DNA of 64,000 bases from Actinacidiphila glaucinigra (GTDB lineage: Bacteria > Actinomycetota > Actinomycetes > Streptomycetales > Streptomycetaceae): assembly GCF_900188405.1 (NCBI RefSeq), contig NZ_FZOF01000001.1, positions 310,001 to 374,000 of the forward strand. Direction: 5' to 3'. Below are positions 17,429-25,396 of the stretch, one piece after another. The notes beneath the pieces are model-generated. The model saw only the letters and a list, made by a program, of their open reading frames with translations, had not been told where the DNA came from and ran no database searches. Made by a program: the position numbers and the translations under genes. Every line of letters begins with the position of its first letter. The stretch's first letter is position 1.

Positions 17429-18546
17429 ACCTCCGCACCCCTACGCGGACCCCCGCGACCGCCCCCCGCGGGGCGACGCCGGACGCCCGCCCCGCCGCGC
17501 CCCCCGCCGGAGCCGGTGCGGGCCGCCGCCAGGCCGCGGCGGCCGTCCTGCCCGGCCTGCTGGTGGCCGCCGCCGGTGCCGCCCTGGCGACCGCGCTGCA
17601 CCTGCTGCTGCCCGTCGTGCCGGTGCCCACCGGCGCCGTCGTCCTCGGCATCGCCGCCGCCAACCTGCCGGGCCTGCGCACGGTCCTGCGCGGCGGGGCC
17701 CGGCCCGGGCTGACCTTCGCCGGGAAACGGCTGATGCGGGTCGGCATCGTCGTCCTGGGACTGCAGCTCGGCCTGGACGACGTGCTCGGCCTCGGCTGGG
17801 CCACGGCCGGCATGGTGGTCTGCGTCGTGGCCGCCACCTTCTGGGGCACCGTCTGGCTCGGCCGCCGCATGGGACTGCGCGGCGACCAGCCCCTGCTCAT
17901 CGCCACCGGCTACTCCATCTGCGGTGCCTCCGCCATCGGCGCGGTGAGCCAGGTCACCGGCAGCGACGAGGAGGACGTGGCCGCGTCCGTCGCCCTGGTC
18001 ACGCTCTGCGGCACCCTCGCCATCGGCGTGCTGCCGCTGCTGCACCACCCGCTCGGTCTGGACGACGTCCAGTTCGGCCGCTGGGCCGGGGCCGGCGTGC
18101 ACGACGTCGGGCAGGTCGTCGCCACGGCGCAGACCGCGGGCCCCGCGGCGCTCGGCGAGGCGGTGCTCGTCAAGCTGATGCGCGTCGCGCTCCTGGCGCC
18201 CCTGGTCGCGGCGGTCGCCTACTCGGTGCGCCGGCGGCGCGCGATCTCGGGAGCCGCGGGGCCGGACGCCGCGGCCTCCGCCCGGCGTACCCCGCTGCTG
18301 CCGCTGTTCGTCGTCGGCTTCCTCGTCATGATCGCGGTGCGCAGCACCGGAGTCCTGCCGGCCGGCGTGCTCGACGGCGCGCAGCAGCTGCAGCAACTGC
18401 TGCTGGCCATGGCCATGGTGGGGCTCGGGAGCATGGTGCACCTGCCCGCCCTGGCGCGGACCGGGCCGCGCGTGGCCGCCGTCGGCCTCATCTCCTGGAC
18501 CCTCATCGCCACCGTCTCCTACGCCGGCGTGCTCCTCACCGGCTGA
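17425..18546 (+). CDS. YeiH/UPF0324 family putative sulfate or sulfite exporter
   Basis: A polytopic membrane protein of 373 residues with about ten hydrophobic helices. Family hallmarks are GKRLMRVGIVVLGLQLGL, ATGYSICGASAIGAVSQV and GVHDVGQVVATAQTAG. UPF0324 proteins are annotated as putative sulfate exporters; direct evidence is limited. The start is GTG 17425, overlapping the dioxygenase stop, and the extra Pro/Ala-rich N-terminus (about 35 residues) is cytoplasmic-looking. Coupling to cysteine dioxygenase supports a role in removing the sulfite or sulfate made from excess cysteine. Confidence 0.88.
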   Translation: MNLRTPTRTPATAPRGATPDARPAAPPAGAGAGRRQAAAAVLPGLLVAAAGAALATALHLLLPVVPVPTGAVVLGIAAANLPGLRTVLRGGARPGLTFAGKRLMRVGIVVLGLQLGLDDVLGLGWATAGMVVCVVAATFWGTVWLGRRMGLRGDQPLLIATGYSICGASAIGAVSQVTGSDEEDVAASVALVTLCGTLAIGVLPLLHHPLGLDDVQFGRWAGAGVHDVGQVVATAQTAGPAALGEAVLVKLMRVALLAPLVAAVAYSVRRRRAISGAAGPDAAASARRTPLLPLFVVGFLVMIAVRSTGVLPAGVLDGAQQLQQLLLAMAMVGLGSMVHLPALARTGPRVAAVGLISWTLIATVSYAGVLLTG

Positions 18547-18949
18547 CGCCCGCGACCGGGCCGCGGCGAGGTCCGCCTCCTGCGCCGGGGCGGCGGAGGG
18601 CTCGGGGCCGACGCCCGCCCCTCCCCGACCGCGGCCGGTATCGCCAGGCCCGCGCCCACGCGATGTCGTCACATGCCTTGCCCAGCCTTCGGCCCGGGGG
18701 AGTTGTCGGATCGTCCGAGGGCCCCCTGCGAGGACGATTCTCGGCCTTGCGATGCACCGCACGGGGGGGCACCTCCCAGCGAAGCCGGGGGAGTCGTCGG
18801 GCCCGCCGTTCGGGCGGTGGGGACACTTCCCAGCGGTGGCCGGCGGAGTTCGTTCGACGACACGGCCCGGGCCGAGGGCGACCGCGGGTACGGGATGGCA
18901 GGTGCCGTGCGCCCCGCACCCCGTCCGGGGCGACCTCTAGGGTGAGCGC
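18547..18949. repeat. Gene-free stretch with GC-rich hairpin repeats
   Basis: About 400 bp without a convincing gene. It contains three related GC hairpins: 18681-18702 (CCCAGCCTTCGGCCCGGGGG), 18763-18793 (a G run, CACCTCCCAGC, then CCGGGGGAG) and 18819-18845 (GGGGACACTTCCCAGC). The first resembles the 31-bp units at 38734 and 38816 in reverse orientation. At the right end TAGGGT (about 18939-18944) stands just before ATG 18950, a leaderless promoter for the serine hydrolase. The hairpins may end transcription of the YeiH-type gene. Confidence 0.5.
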
Positions 18950-20332
18950 ATGCCGACACCGCAGACCGAGCCCGACGACGACCTGCTCCCCGACACCCGC
19001 CGGGCCCTGCTGCACCGCGTCGCGGTCGCCCAGTCCCGCAGCCGCACCCCCTCCCTCGTGGCGGCCGTCGTCCGCGACGGCCGGGCCGTGTGGACCGGGG
19101 CGCGCTCCTGCGTGGACGGGCACGCACCGGACGGGGACACCCAGTACCGGATCGGCTCCATCACCAAGACCTTCGTGGCCGTCCTGGTGATGCGACTGCG
19201 CGACGCGGGGCGCCTCGGGCTGGACGACGCCGTCGAGAAGCACATCGGCGGCACCCCCGCCGACGGGGTCACCGTGCGCCAACTCCTCACGCACACCGCG
19301 GGACTGGCCGCCGAGACTCCCGGCCCCTGGTGGGAGCGCACGCCCGGGGCGCTGCGCCCCGAGACGGCCGACCTCCTCGGCGAGAGGCCGAGGCTGCACC
19401 CCGCCGGCGAACGCCACCACTACTCCAACCCCGGGTTCGCCCTGCTCGGCGCCGTCGTCGAGGCCCTCCACGACGGCGCGCCCTGGGACGAGGTGCTGAC
19501 CTCCGAGGTCCTCGAACCGCTGGGGATGACCCGTACGACGCGCCGCCCGCGCGCCCCGCACGCCGGCGGCTGGGCCGTCCACCCGTACGCCGAGCTGATG
19601 ATGGCCGAGGCCGTGCAGGACACCGGGCTGATGTCCCCCGCGGGCGAACTGTGGGCGACCGCCGACGACCTGTGCCGCTGGGCCGCCTTCCTCGCCGCGG
19701 GCGACGAGCGCGTGCTGGCGCCCGCGACGCTGGAGGAGATGCGCCGGCCGGCCGCGCCGGGCGGCGACCAGGGCCTCGGCGTACAGCTGCTGAAGGGCCC
19801 GGGCGACCGGGTGCTGGTCGGCCACGGAGGCTCCATGCCCGGTTTCGTGGCCGGGCTGTGGTGCGACGTCGACGAGGGCCTCGGCGCGGTCGTCCTCGCC
19901 AACTCCACCACCGGCGCCCCGACCACCTCGATCGCCGCCGACCTGCTGGGCCTCGTCGCCGAACGCGAGCCCCGCATCCCCGAGCCCTGGCGGCCCGTCT
20001 CCGACCCCGACCCGGAACTGCTCGCCCTCACCGGCCACTGGTACTGGGGCACCGCCCCGTACGTGCTGCGCGTGCGCACCGGCCGCGACCTGGAGCTGAC
20101 GGCCCTGTCCGGCACCGCCCGCGGCGCCCGCTTCCGCGCCCGGCCGGACGGCGGCTGGACCGGCCTGGACGGCTACTACGACGGCGAGACCCTCCGTGCC
20201 GTCCGTACGGACGACGGCGCCGTCAGCCACCTCGACCTCGGCTCCTTCGTCCTCACCCGCACCCCCTACGACCCCGCGGCCCCCGTCCCGGGCGGAGTCG
20301 ACCCCTCCGGCTGGACCGTCCCCCTCGGCTGA
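18950..20332 (+). CDS. Serine hydrolase, class C beta-lactamase/DD-peptidase fold
   Basis: A 460-residue beta-lactamase-like serine hydrolase. The catalytic signatures are SITK (Ser70, Lys73), YSN (Tyr158) and HGG (His292 in VGHGGSMPGF), in the order of class C beta-lactamases, D-aminopeptidases and esterase EstB types. After about residue 350 a C-terminal lipocalin-like domain follows (LTGHWYWGTAPYVLRV). There is no signal peptide, so the protein is probably cytoplasmic and not a resistance beta-lactamase. The leaderless TAGGGT box just upstream supports ATG 18950. The natural substrate cannot be told from sequence. Confidence 0.9.
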   Translation: MPTPQTEPDDDLLPDTRRALLHRVAVAQSRSRTPSLVAAVVRDGRAVWTGARSCVDGHAPDGDTQYRIGSITKTFVAVLVMRLRDAGRLGLDDAVEKHIGGTPADGVTVRQLLTHTAGLAAETPGPWWERTPGALRPETADLLGERPRLHPAGERHHYSNPGFALLGAVVEALHDGAPWDEVLTSEVLEPLGMTRTTRRPRAPHAGGWAVHPYAELMMAEAVQDTGLMSPAGELWATADDLCRWAAFLAAGDERVLAPATLEEMRRPAAPGGDQGLGVQLLKGPGDRVLVGHGGSMPGFVAGLWCDVDEGLGAVVLANSTTGAPTTSIAADLLGLVAEREPRIPEPWRPVSDPDPELLALTGHWYWGTAPYVLRVRTGRDLELTALSGTARGARFRARPDGGWTGLDGYYDGETLRAVRTDDGAVSHLDLGSFVLTRTPYDPAAPVPGGVDPSGWTVPLG

Positions 20333-20349
20333 CGCGCGGCACCGATCCG

Positions 20350-21021
20350 TCAGGCCGTCAGGGGGAACTCGCGGCCGAGCGCGGCGAAGACGGCCGAGTT
20401 GTGGGCGAAGGCCCGCCGGCACTCGTCCACGACGCGCTGCTTCTCGAGCTCGTCGACCGGCAGGGCGTCCAGCAGGCTCCGGTACTCGCGCTTGAACGCC
20501 GCGGGGTTGCCGATCGCGTCGAAGACGTAGAAGCGCACGCCGTCGCCCTTGCGGGCGAAGCCCCAGGTCCGCTCCGCGATGCCGCGGATGACCTGGCCGC
20601 CCGAGAGATCGCCGAGGTAGCGGGTGTAGTGGTGGGCGACGTAGCCCGCCGGCCACGCGCGGGCGGTCTCGGCGATGCGCCCGGTGTAGCCGAGGGTCTC
20701 GGGCAGCGGGGCGGCGCGGTCGCGCCAGCCGGGGGCGAGCAGGTGGTCCAGGTCGCGTTCCAGGGCGGCGACGCGCAGCAGTTCGGGACGGAGGAAGGGG
20801 CCGGCCACGGGGTCGCCGGCGAGTTCCGCGGCGGCGTCCTCCAGCGCCCGGTAGACGAACCAGAGCTGCTCGGTGTAACGCGCGTACGCGGCGACCCCCA
20901 GGCGGCCGCCGAGCAGGTCGCCGATGAACGTCGAGGTCTCCGCCTCGGTGTGCCGGTCGTGGCTGGCGGAACGGATGACGGCCGAGAACGGTGCGGTCGC
21001 GGAGCGGTGGGCTGGCGTCAA
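20350..21021 (-). CDS. Biliverdin-producing heme oxygenase
   Basis: Degrades heme to biliverdin, CO and iron, here 223 residues. The proximal-His region SASHDRHTEAETSTF, RYTEQLWFVYRALE and the distal-helix glycines RYLGDLSGGQVIRG are all clear. TTG 21021 is taken as start because AGGAGG lies six bases upstream; no ATG gives this fit. It sits some 2 kb from the ferrous-iron operon efeOBU, which suggests an iron-acquisition neighbourhood. I could not find a convincing iron box in front of this gene itself. It converges with the serine hydrolase, 17 bp between stops. Confidence 0.92.
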   Translation of the reverse strand: MTPAHRSATAPFSAVIRSASHDRHTEAETSTFIGDLLGGRLGVAAYARYTEQLWFVYRALEDAAAELAGDPVAGPFLRPELLRVAALERDLDHLLAPGWRDRAAPLPETLGYTGRIAETARAWPAGYVAHHYTRYLGDLSGGQVIRGIAERTWGFARKGDGVRFYVFDAIGNPAAFKREYRSLLDALPVDELEKQRVVDECRRAFAHNSAVFAALGREFPLTA

Positions 21022-21361
21022 GGGAGCCTCCTGCGTCGGGCCTGCAGGATCGTCGCGACTCGGGGACCCCGAGCCGACGGGTTGCCGACAACCTGTCGGA
21101 AACCAGGCTAGCGCGGATCCGCCTTCCGGGGTGGTCGGCGCGTCGCGCCGCGGGTGACGGTGGTCACCAGGCCGCGGCCCTCGCCGGTCGCCGCCCCGGG
21201 TGCCGCGAGCAGTGGCGACGAGAAAAACATTCCCCGATATCCGCAAAGTCCCTCATCGGAGGCTCGATGCTCTTTGCCCCGATATGGAAGGCCGCGTCAA
21301 CCGTCAACGGGTTCCTCCGCCAGGGGGACCCCGCGTACGAGCGGAATGCGCACGGGGAGCA

Positions 21362-21379
21362 GGATGGTTTCAACCATCC
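21362..21379. promoter_or_regulatory. 18-bp palindrome upstream of prim-pol-like gene
   Basis: GGATGGTT-TC-AACCATCC is a perfect 8-bp inverted repeat in the 432-bp divergent region between the heme oxygenase and the prim-pol-like gene. A TAGGGT box near 21412 lies between it and the start at 21454, so the palindrome would cover the upstream side of that promoter. The rest of the region (21022-21361) shows a relatively AT-rich stretch near 21220-21260 and nothing else I can name. Confidence 0.45.
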
Positions 21380-21453
21380 GTGGATTCCGCTTACGGCCTT
21401 TCCCTCGTTACGTAGGGTGGAGCAAGGGTTCACGGGGCGAGGAAAGGGGCTCG

Positions 21454-22200
21454 ATGGTCACCAAGGGCAGGCTGTCCGACTGGCTGCGCCGCAAGACGGG
21501 GGAGCGCGGTGCCGGAGTGGACGGGGCCGCGGTCCGTGCGGCCGCCGGTGGCCGGAACGGGGACGACCTGCGCCGGGACGAGCTCCTGCTGGAGGCCGCG
21601 GACGCGGGCCTGCCCCTCGCGCCGGCCGCCCATCCCTCGCCCGTCTCCGGCTACCGATGTTCCTGCGACCGGATCGGCTGTCCCACCCCGGGCACGCACC
21701 CCGTCTCCTTCGCCTGGCAGACCCAGGCCACCACCGACCCGGAACAGCTCAGGCGCTGGCTGCGCACGCACCCGCTGGCCAACTTCATCACCGCCACCGG
21801 CATCGCCCACGACGTCCTGGACGTACCCGCCGAGGCGGGCCGGATCGCCCTGGAGCGGCTGGCCGCTGAGGGCTCCGAGGGCGGGCCCGTCGCGGTCTCC
21901 GACGGGCGGATGCTGTTCTTCACCGCCACCCGCGCCACGGCCGACGAGGACGAGTGGTGGCCGTGCGAGCTGGACTGCCATCCCGAGACCCTCGACGAGC
22001 ACCCTGGCCTGCGCTGGCACTGCCGCGCCAGCTACGTGCTGCTCCCGCCCTCGCGCCTGCCCTCCGGCGCCGTCGTCGCATGGCTCCCCGGTCACGGCCC
22101 GGACCGGGCGCTGCCCGATCCGCTGCCGCTGCTCGGGGTGCTGACCGACGCCTGCGCCCAGGTCGAGCCCGAGCCGGAGACGGTGGGCTGGCTGCACTGA
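21454..22200 (+). CDS. Bifunctional DNA primase/polymerase N-terminal domain protein
   Basis: A 248-residue stand-alone prim-pol domain protein. Features are the ELLLEAADAGLPLAPAAHP helix, the zinc-ligand-like SGYRCSCDRIGCPTPGTHP and a late LPPSRLPSGAVVAWLPG segment, as in the orphan prim-pol proteins of Streptomyces. The helicase half found in plasmid and phage versions is missing, so its role in replication or repair is uncertain. ATG 21454 has GAGGAAAGGGG upstream. A 19-bp tandem duplication straddles its stop codon. Confidence 0.8.
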   Translation: MVTKGRLSDWLRRKTGERGAGVDGAAVRAAAGGRNGDDLRRDELLLEAADAGLPLAPAAHPSPVSGYRCSCDRIGCPTPGTHPVSFAWQTQATTDPEQLRRWLRTHPLANFITATGIAHDVLDVPAEAGRIALERLAAEGSEGGPVAVSDGRMLFFTATRATADEDEWWPCELDCHPETLDEHPGLRWHCRASYVLLPPSRLPSGAVVAWLPGHGPDRALPDPLPLLGVLTDACAQVEPEPETVGWLH

Positions 22201-22225
22201 CCCGCGCTGGCTGCACTGACCCGCG
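22188..22225. repeat. 19-bp tandem duplication across a stop codon
   Basis: The unit CTGGCTGCACTGACCCGCG occurs exactly twice, at 22188-22206 and 22207-22225. The first copy contains the last three codons and stop (TGG CTG CAC TGA) of the prim-pol-like gene; the second is a non-coding echo. A recent slippage duplication is likely. Confidence 0.9.
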
Positions 22226-22258
22226 CCGCACCGGCTCGGGCCGGGCGGCCCCCGCGGG

Positions 22259-23257
22259 TCACTCCCCGCGCGCGGCGACCAGGCCCACGGTGCGGGTGAG
22301 GAAGACGACCTGACCGCCGCCGTCCTTCTTCGCCGGGACGAGCACGGTCTGCCGGGCGATCCGGCCCAGCGTGACCGACTTCTTCGGGGTGCCGGTCATC
22401 AGCGCCCTGGTGTACGTGTCGACCTGCGGTGTGACGCCCGGCCGCAGCATGGTGATCTTCGCCGTGTGGTGCGTGGCGAAGAAGACCAGCGCTCCGCCGT
22501 CCTTGGTGCGCAGCCCGAGCGGCGCGAAGTCCCCCTCCGTGGCGGGCTGGTCGGCGTACTGGGTGGCCGACTGGGCGGTACGGGCGGTCTTCGCCCGGCT
22601 GCTGACCAGCTCCGAGGTGGACGACCCCGGGGCGAACACGGACGCGTCCTTCGCGTCGCCCTCGGCCAGGTATCCGGTGTAGGCGCCGCCCAGCTCGCCG
22701 GGGTCCACCACCAGCCCGGAGCCCTCGGCCGCCACCGGCTGCACGTACCCCTGCGCGTCACGGGTGAACTCCGGGACGGCGGAGGCCCGGACGGAGGCGA
22801 CGTACGACACCCGCCACGCCTCGCGGGCACCGCCCCGCTCGAAGACCATCAGCCAGCGGTTCGTGCCGGAGCCCGATTCGCCCAGTTCCGGCGCGACGTC
22901 GGCCACGAACCACTTGGGCCAGCCCACCTGGCGGGGTATCAGAAAGCGCGGGTCGCCGAGGCCCAGCGCCTTGAAGTCGGGGTTGCCGCCGGGGGCGACG
23001 GTGTTCCGGGCGCGCAGACCGGCCCCGTCGACGGCGCCGAGGGGGCCGGACTCGACGGTGGCGATCAGCTTCGCGTCGAGGTTCTTGTTCGCCTCGTTGT
23101 TGACCTCGGTGAAGCGGTCCAGCGCCTTGGCGGCCTCAGCCTTCGTCACCGACGGGATGAGCGCCCGTTCCCCGTGCACCGTCACGCACCCGGTCAGTGG
23201 CGCCGCCGTCAGCGTCAACAGCGCGAGCGCCGGCAGGAATCGCGGCCTGCGGGTCAT
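22259..23257 (-). CDS. Secreted lipoprotein of unknown function
   Basis: A 332-residue predicted lipoprotein. The N-terminus is a signal peptide with lipobox LTGC (ALALLTLTAAPLTGC, Cys24). The mature part contains no catalytic motif that I recognise and matches my recollection of a DUF8094-type Streptomyces lipoprotein. Its start lies 122 bases inside the 3' end of efeU in another frame on the same strand, so it may be the last gene of the efe transcript. Whether it takes part in iron uptake is unknown. Confidence 0.75.
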   Translation of the reverse strand: MTRRPRFLPALALLTLTAAPLTGCVTVHGERALIPSVTKAEAAKALDRFTEVNNEANKNLDAKLIATVESGPLGAVDGAGLRARNTVAPGGNPDFKALGLGDPRFLIPRQVGWPKWFVADVAPELGESGSGTNRWLMVFERGGAREAWRVSYVASVRASAVPEFTRDAQGYVQPVAAEGSGLVVDPGELGGAYTGYLAEGDAKDASVFAPGSSTSELVSSRAKTARTAQSATQYADQPATEGDFAPLGLRTKDGGALVFFATHHTAKITMLRPGVTPQVDTYTRALMTGTPKKSVTLGRIARQTVLVPAKKDGGGQVVFLTRTVGLVAARGE

Positions 23258-24107
23258 CGGACGTGGGCTCCTTCGGGGCTGCGGCGGACGGCTTCACGGC
23301 CGGCGCGGCAACCCTACCGGGGCGGAGGAAGAGGAACATCGTGGGCGCGAGATACAGCGCCCAGACCGTGACCTGCAGCCAGGTCGGGTCGGGCTGGAAG
23401 TTGAACACGCCCTTCAGCAGCGTCCCGTACCAGGAGTCGGCCGGGACCACGTCGCTGATGTCGAAGGCCTGTGGCTTCAGCCCCGGCAGCCAGGCGGCCT
23501 CCTGCAGGTCGTGGAAGCCGTACGCGAGCACGCCCGCCGCGACCACGACCAGCATCGCGCCGGTCCAGGTGAAGAACTTGGCGAGGTTGATGCGCAGCGC
23601 GCCCCGGTAGAACAGCCAGCCCAGCACCGCCGAGGTCAGCAGCCCCAGCACCGCGCCGACCAGCGGGCGCACGCCGTCGTCGGTGGCCTGCACCGCGGTC
23701 CAGATGAACAGCGAGGTCTCCAGCCCCTCACGGCCCACGGCGAGGAAGGAGGTGACGACCAGCGCGCCGGTGCCCATGGCGATCGCGGCGTCCAGCTTTC
23801 CGTGGAGCTCGGCCTTCAGGTGCCGCGCGGTGCGCCGCATCCAGAAGACCATCCACGTCACCAGGCCGACCGCGACGATCGACAGCGAACCGCCCAGCGC
23901 CTCCTGCGCCGTGAAGGTGAGCTCGGAGGAGCCGAACTGCAGGGCGGCGCCGAAGGCCATGCTCACCAGGACCGCGGAGCCGACGCCCAGCCAGACCGGC
24001 GGCAGCTTGTCCCTGCGACCGGTCTTCACCAGGTACGCGACCAGGATGCAGACGACCAGGCTGGCCTCCAGGCCCTCCCGGAGCCCGATCAGGTAATTGG
24101 CGAACAC
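23136..24107 (-). CDS. efeU: Ferrous iron permease EfeU (FTR1 family)
   Basis: Inner-membrane permease of the EfeUOB iron uptake system, 323 residues with seven hydrophobic helices. Both REGLE iron-binding motifs are present, at residues 10-14 (REGLEASL) and 126-130 (REGLETSLF). The last 50 residues are a low-complexity Pro/Ala/Gly tail, coded where the gene overlaps the next lipoprotein gene by 122 bases. The start is GTG 24107, with AGAGGAAG upstream, 16 bases after the efeB stop. Gene order efeO-efeB-efeU is transcribed from the iron-box promoter near 26580. Confidence 0.95.
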   Translation of the reverse strand: MFANYLIGLREGLEASLVVCILVAYLVKTGRRDKLPPVWLGVGSAVLVSMAFGAALQFGSSELTFTAQEALGGSLSIVAVGLVTWMVFWMRRTARHLKAELHGKLDAAIAMGTGALVVTSFLAVGREGLETSLFIWTAVQATDDGVRPLVGAVLGLLTSAVLGWLFYRGALRINLAKFFTWTGAMLVVVAAGVLAYGFHDLQEAAWLPGLKPQAFDISDVVPADSWYGTLLKGVFNFQPDPTWLQVTVWALYLAPTMFLFLRPGRVAAPAVKPSAAAPKEPTSDDPQAAIPAGARAVDADGGATDRVRDGARGTGAHPVGDEG

Positions 24108-24123
24108 CGCCGGTCACTTCCTC

Positions 24124-25377
24124 TCAGTGGTTCTGGAAGAGCTCGCGGCCCCACCAGTCGTCCTCGTCGCGGACGCCCGGCGGTACGGCGTAGACGGCCG
24201 AACCCACGTGCTGGATGTACTCGTTGAGCGAGTCGAGCTTCGCCAGCCGCATCTGCAGCGGCACGAAGCCGTCCCGGACGTCGCGCTGGTACGCGATGAA
24301 GAACAGCCCGGCGTCCAGGCGGCCCAGGCCGTCGGTGCCGTCCGTGAAGGAGTAGCCGCGGCGCAGGATCGTCACACCGCTGTTGTCCGGGTGCGCCAGC
24401 CGGACGTGCGCGTCCGGGAGCATCGCCTTGAAGTCCGGGGCGTCGTGCTCGCGCTGCCTGCCGATCGGGGCGCCCTCGCCCTTCGTCCGGCCGAAGATCT
24501 CCTCCTGCTCCCGCAGGGGGGTGCGGTCCCAGGTCTCGATGTGCATCCGGATGCGGCGGGCGACCAGGTACGAGCCGCCGGCCATCCAGGAGGGGCCGTC
24601 CTTCGCGGACACCCACACGTGCTTGTCCTGCGCGGCCCGGTCGGAACCCGCGACGTTGTGCGTGCCGTCCTTGAAGCCCATCAGGTTGCGCGGGGTCTGC
24701 TCCTCGGGCGTGGTCGAGGAGGTCTTGCCGAAGCCGAGCTGCGACCAGCGCATCGCGACCTTGCCGAAGCCGATCCGGGCCAGGTTGCGGATGGCGTGCA
24801 CCGCCACCTGCGGGTCGTCCGCGCAGGCCTGGATGCACAGGTCGCCGCCGCTGCGGTTCGGGTCGAGGGCGTCGCCGGGGAACTTGGGCAGGTCCACCAG
24901 CGCCTCGGGCCGGTGCGCCTTCAGGCCGAAGCGGTCCCCGCCGTCCTTCGTGGTGAACAGCGAGGGGCCGAAGCCGATGGTGAGGGTGAGCCGCGAGGAC
25001 GGCAGGCCCAGCGCCTCGCCGGTGTCGTCCGGCGGGGCCTCGGCGAGGCCGCCGACCGCGCCCTCGCCGACCGGCCGGCCCTGCGTCATCTTCCGGGCGG
25101 CGTCGGTCCATTCCTTCAGGAGCGCGACGAGCTCCTCGCGGTCCTCGGTCTTGACGTCGAAGGACGCGAAGTGGAGCCGGTCCTGGACCGGGGTCGTGAT
25201 GCCGGCCTGGTTCGCCCCGTGGAAGGCGACGGCGGCGCCCGCGGCGCCCGCGGGCTGCACGTCGTCCCCGGAGCGGACAGCGGCCACGGCGCCGCCGGCG
25301 GCGGTGGCCGCGACGACGACGCCCGCACCGGTCCAGCCGAGCACCTTGCGACGCGACGTGACGGTCTCCTCGGACAT
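24124..25377 (-). CDS. efeB: EfeB, Tat-exported DyP-type heme peroxidase
   Basis: A 417-residue dye-decolorising peroxidase exported by the Tat route (SRRKVLGWTGAG at residues 8-19, followed by a hydrophobic stretch). The DyP signature GFKDG carries Asp237, and the proximal heme ligand is His329 in HPDNSG. In the EfeUOB system EfeB acts outside the membrane with EfeO, oxidising ferrous iron or drawing iron from heme. Start ATG 25377 is preceded by GAGGGGG and lies 19 bases after the efeO stop. Confidence 0.95.
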   Translation of the reverse strand: MSEETVTSRRKVLGWTGAGVVVAATAAGGAVAAVRSGDDVQPAGAAGAAVAFHGANQAGITTPVQDRLHFASFDVKTEDREELVALLKEWTDAARKMTQGRPVGEGAVGGLAEAPPDDTGEALGLPSSRLTLTIGFGPSLFTTKDGGDRFGLKAHRPEALVDLPKFPGDALDPNRSGGDLCIQACADDPQVAVHAIRNLARIGFGKVAMRWSQLGFGKTSSTTPEEQTPRNLMGFKDGTHNVAGSDRAAQDKHVWVSAKDGPSWMAGGSYLVARRIRMHIETWDRTPLREQEEIFGRTKGEGAPIGRQREHDAPDFKAMLPDAHVRLAHPDNSGVTILRRGYSFTDGTDGLGRLDAGLFFIAYQRDVRDGFVPLQMRLAKLDSLNEYIQHVGSAVYAVPPGVRDEDDWWGRELFQNH

Positions 25378-25396
25378 GGTCCGATGCCCCCTCGGG

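Noticed and set aside
18950..20332. Resistance beta-lactamase
   Set aside because: The motif order fits, but there is no export signal and a C-terminal lipocalin-like domain is present, so a general serine hydrolase name is safer.
21022..21150. Iron box before the heme oxygenase gene
   Set aside because: A CCTG...CAGG-like stretch near 21090 is only a weak match to the iron-box consensus.
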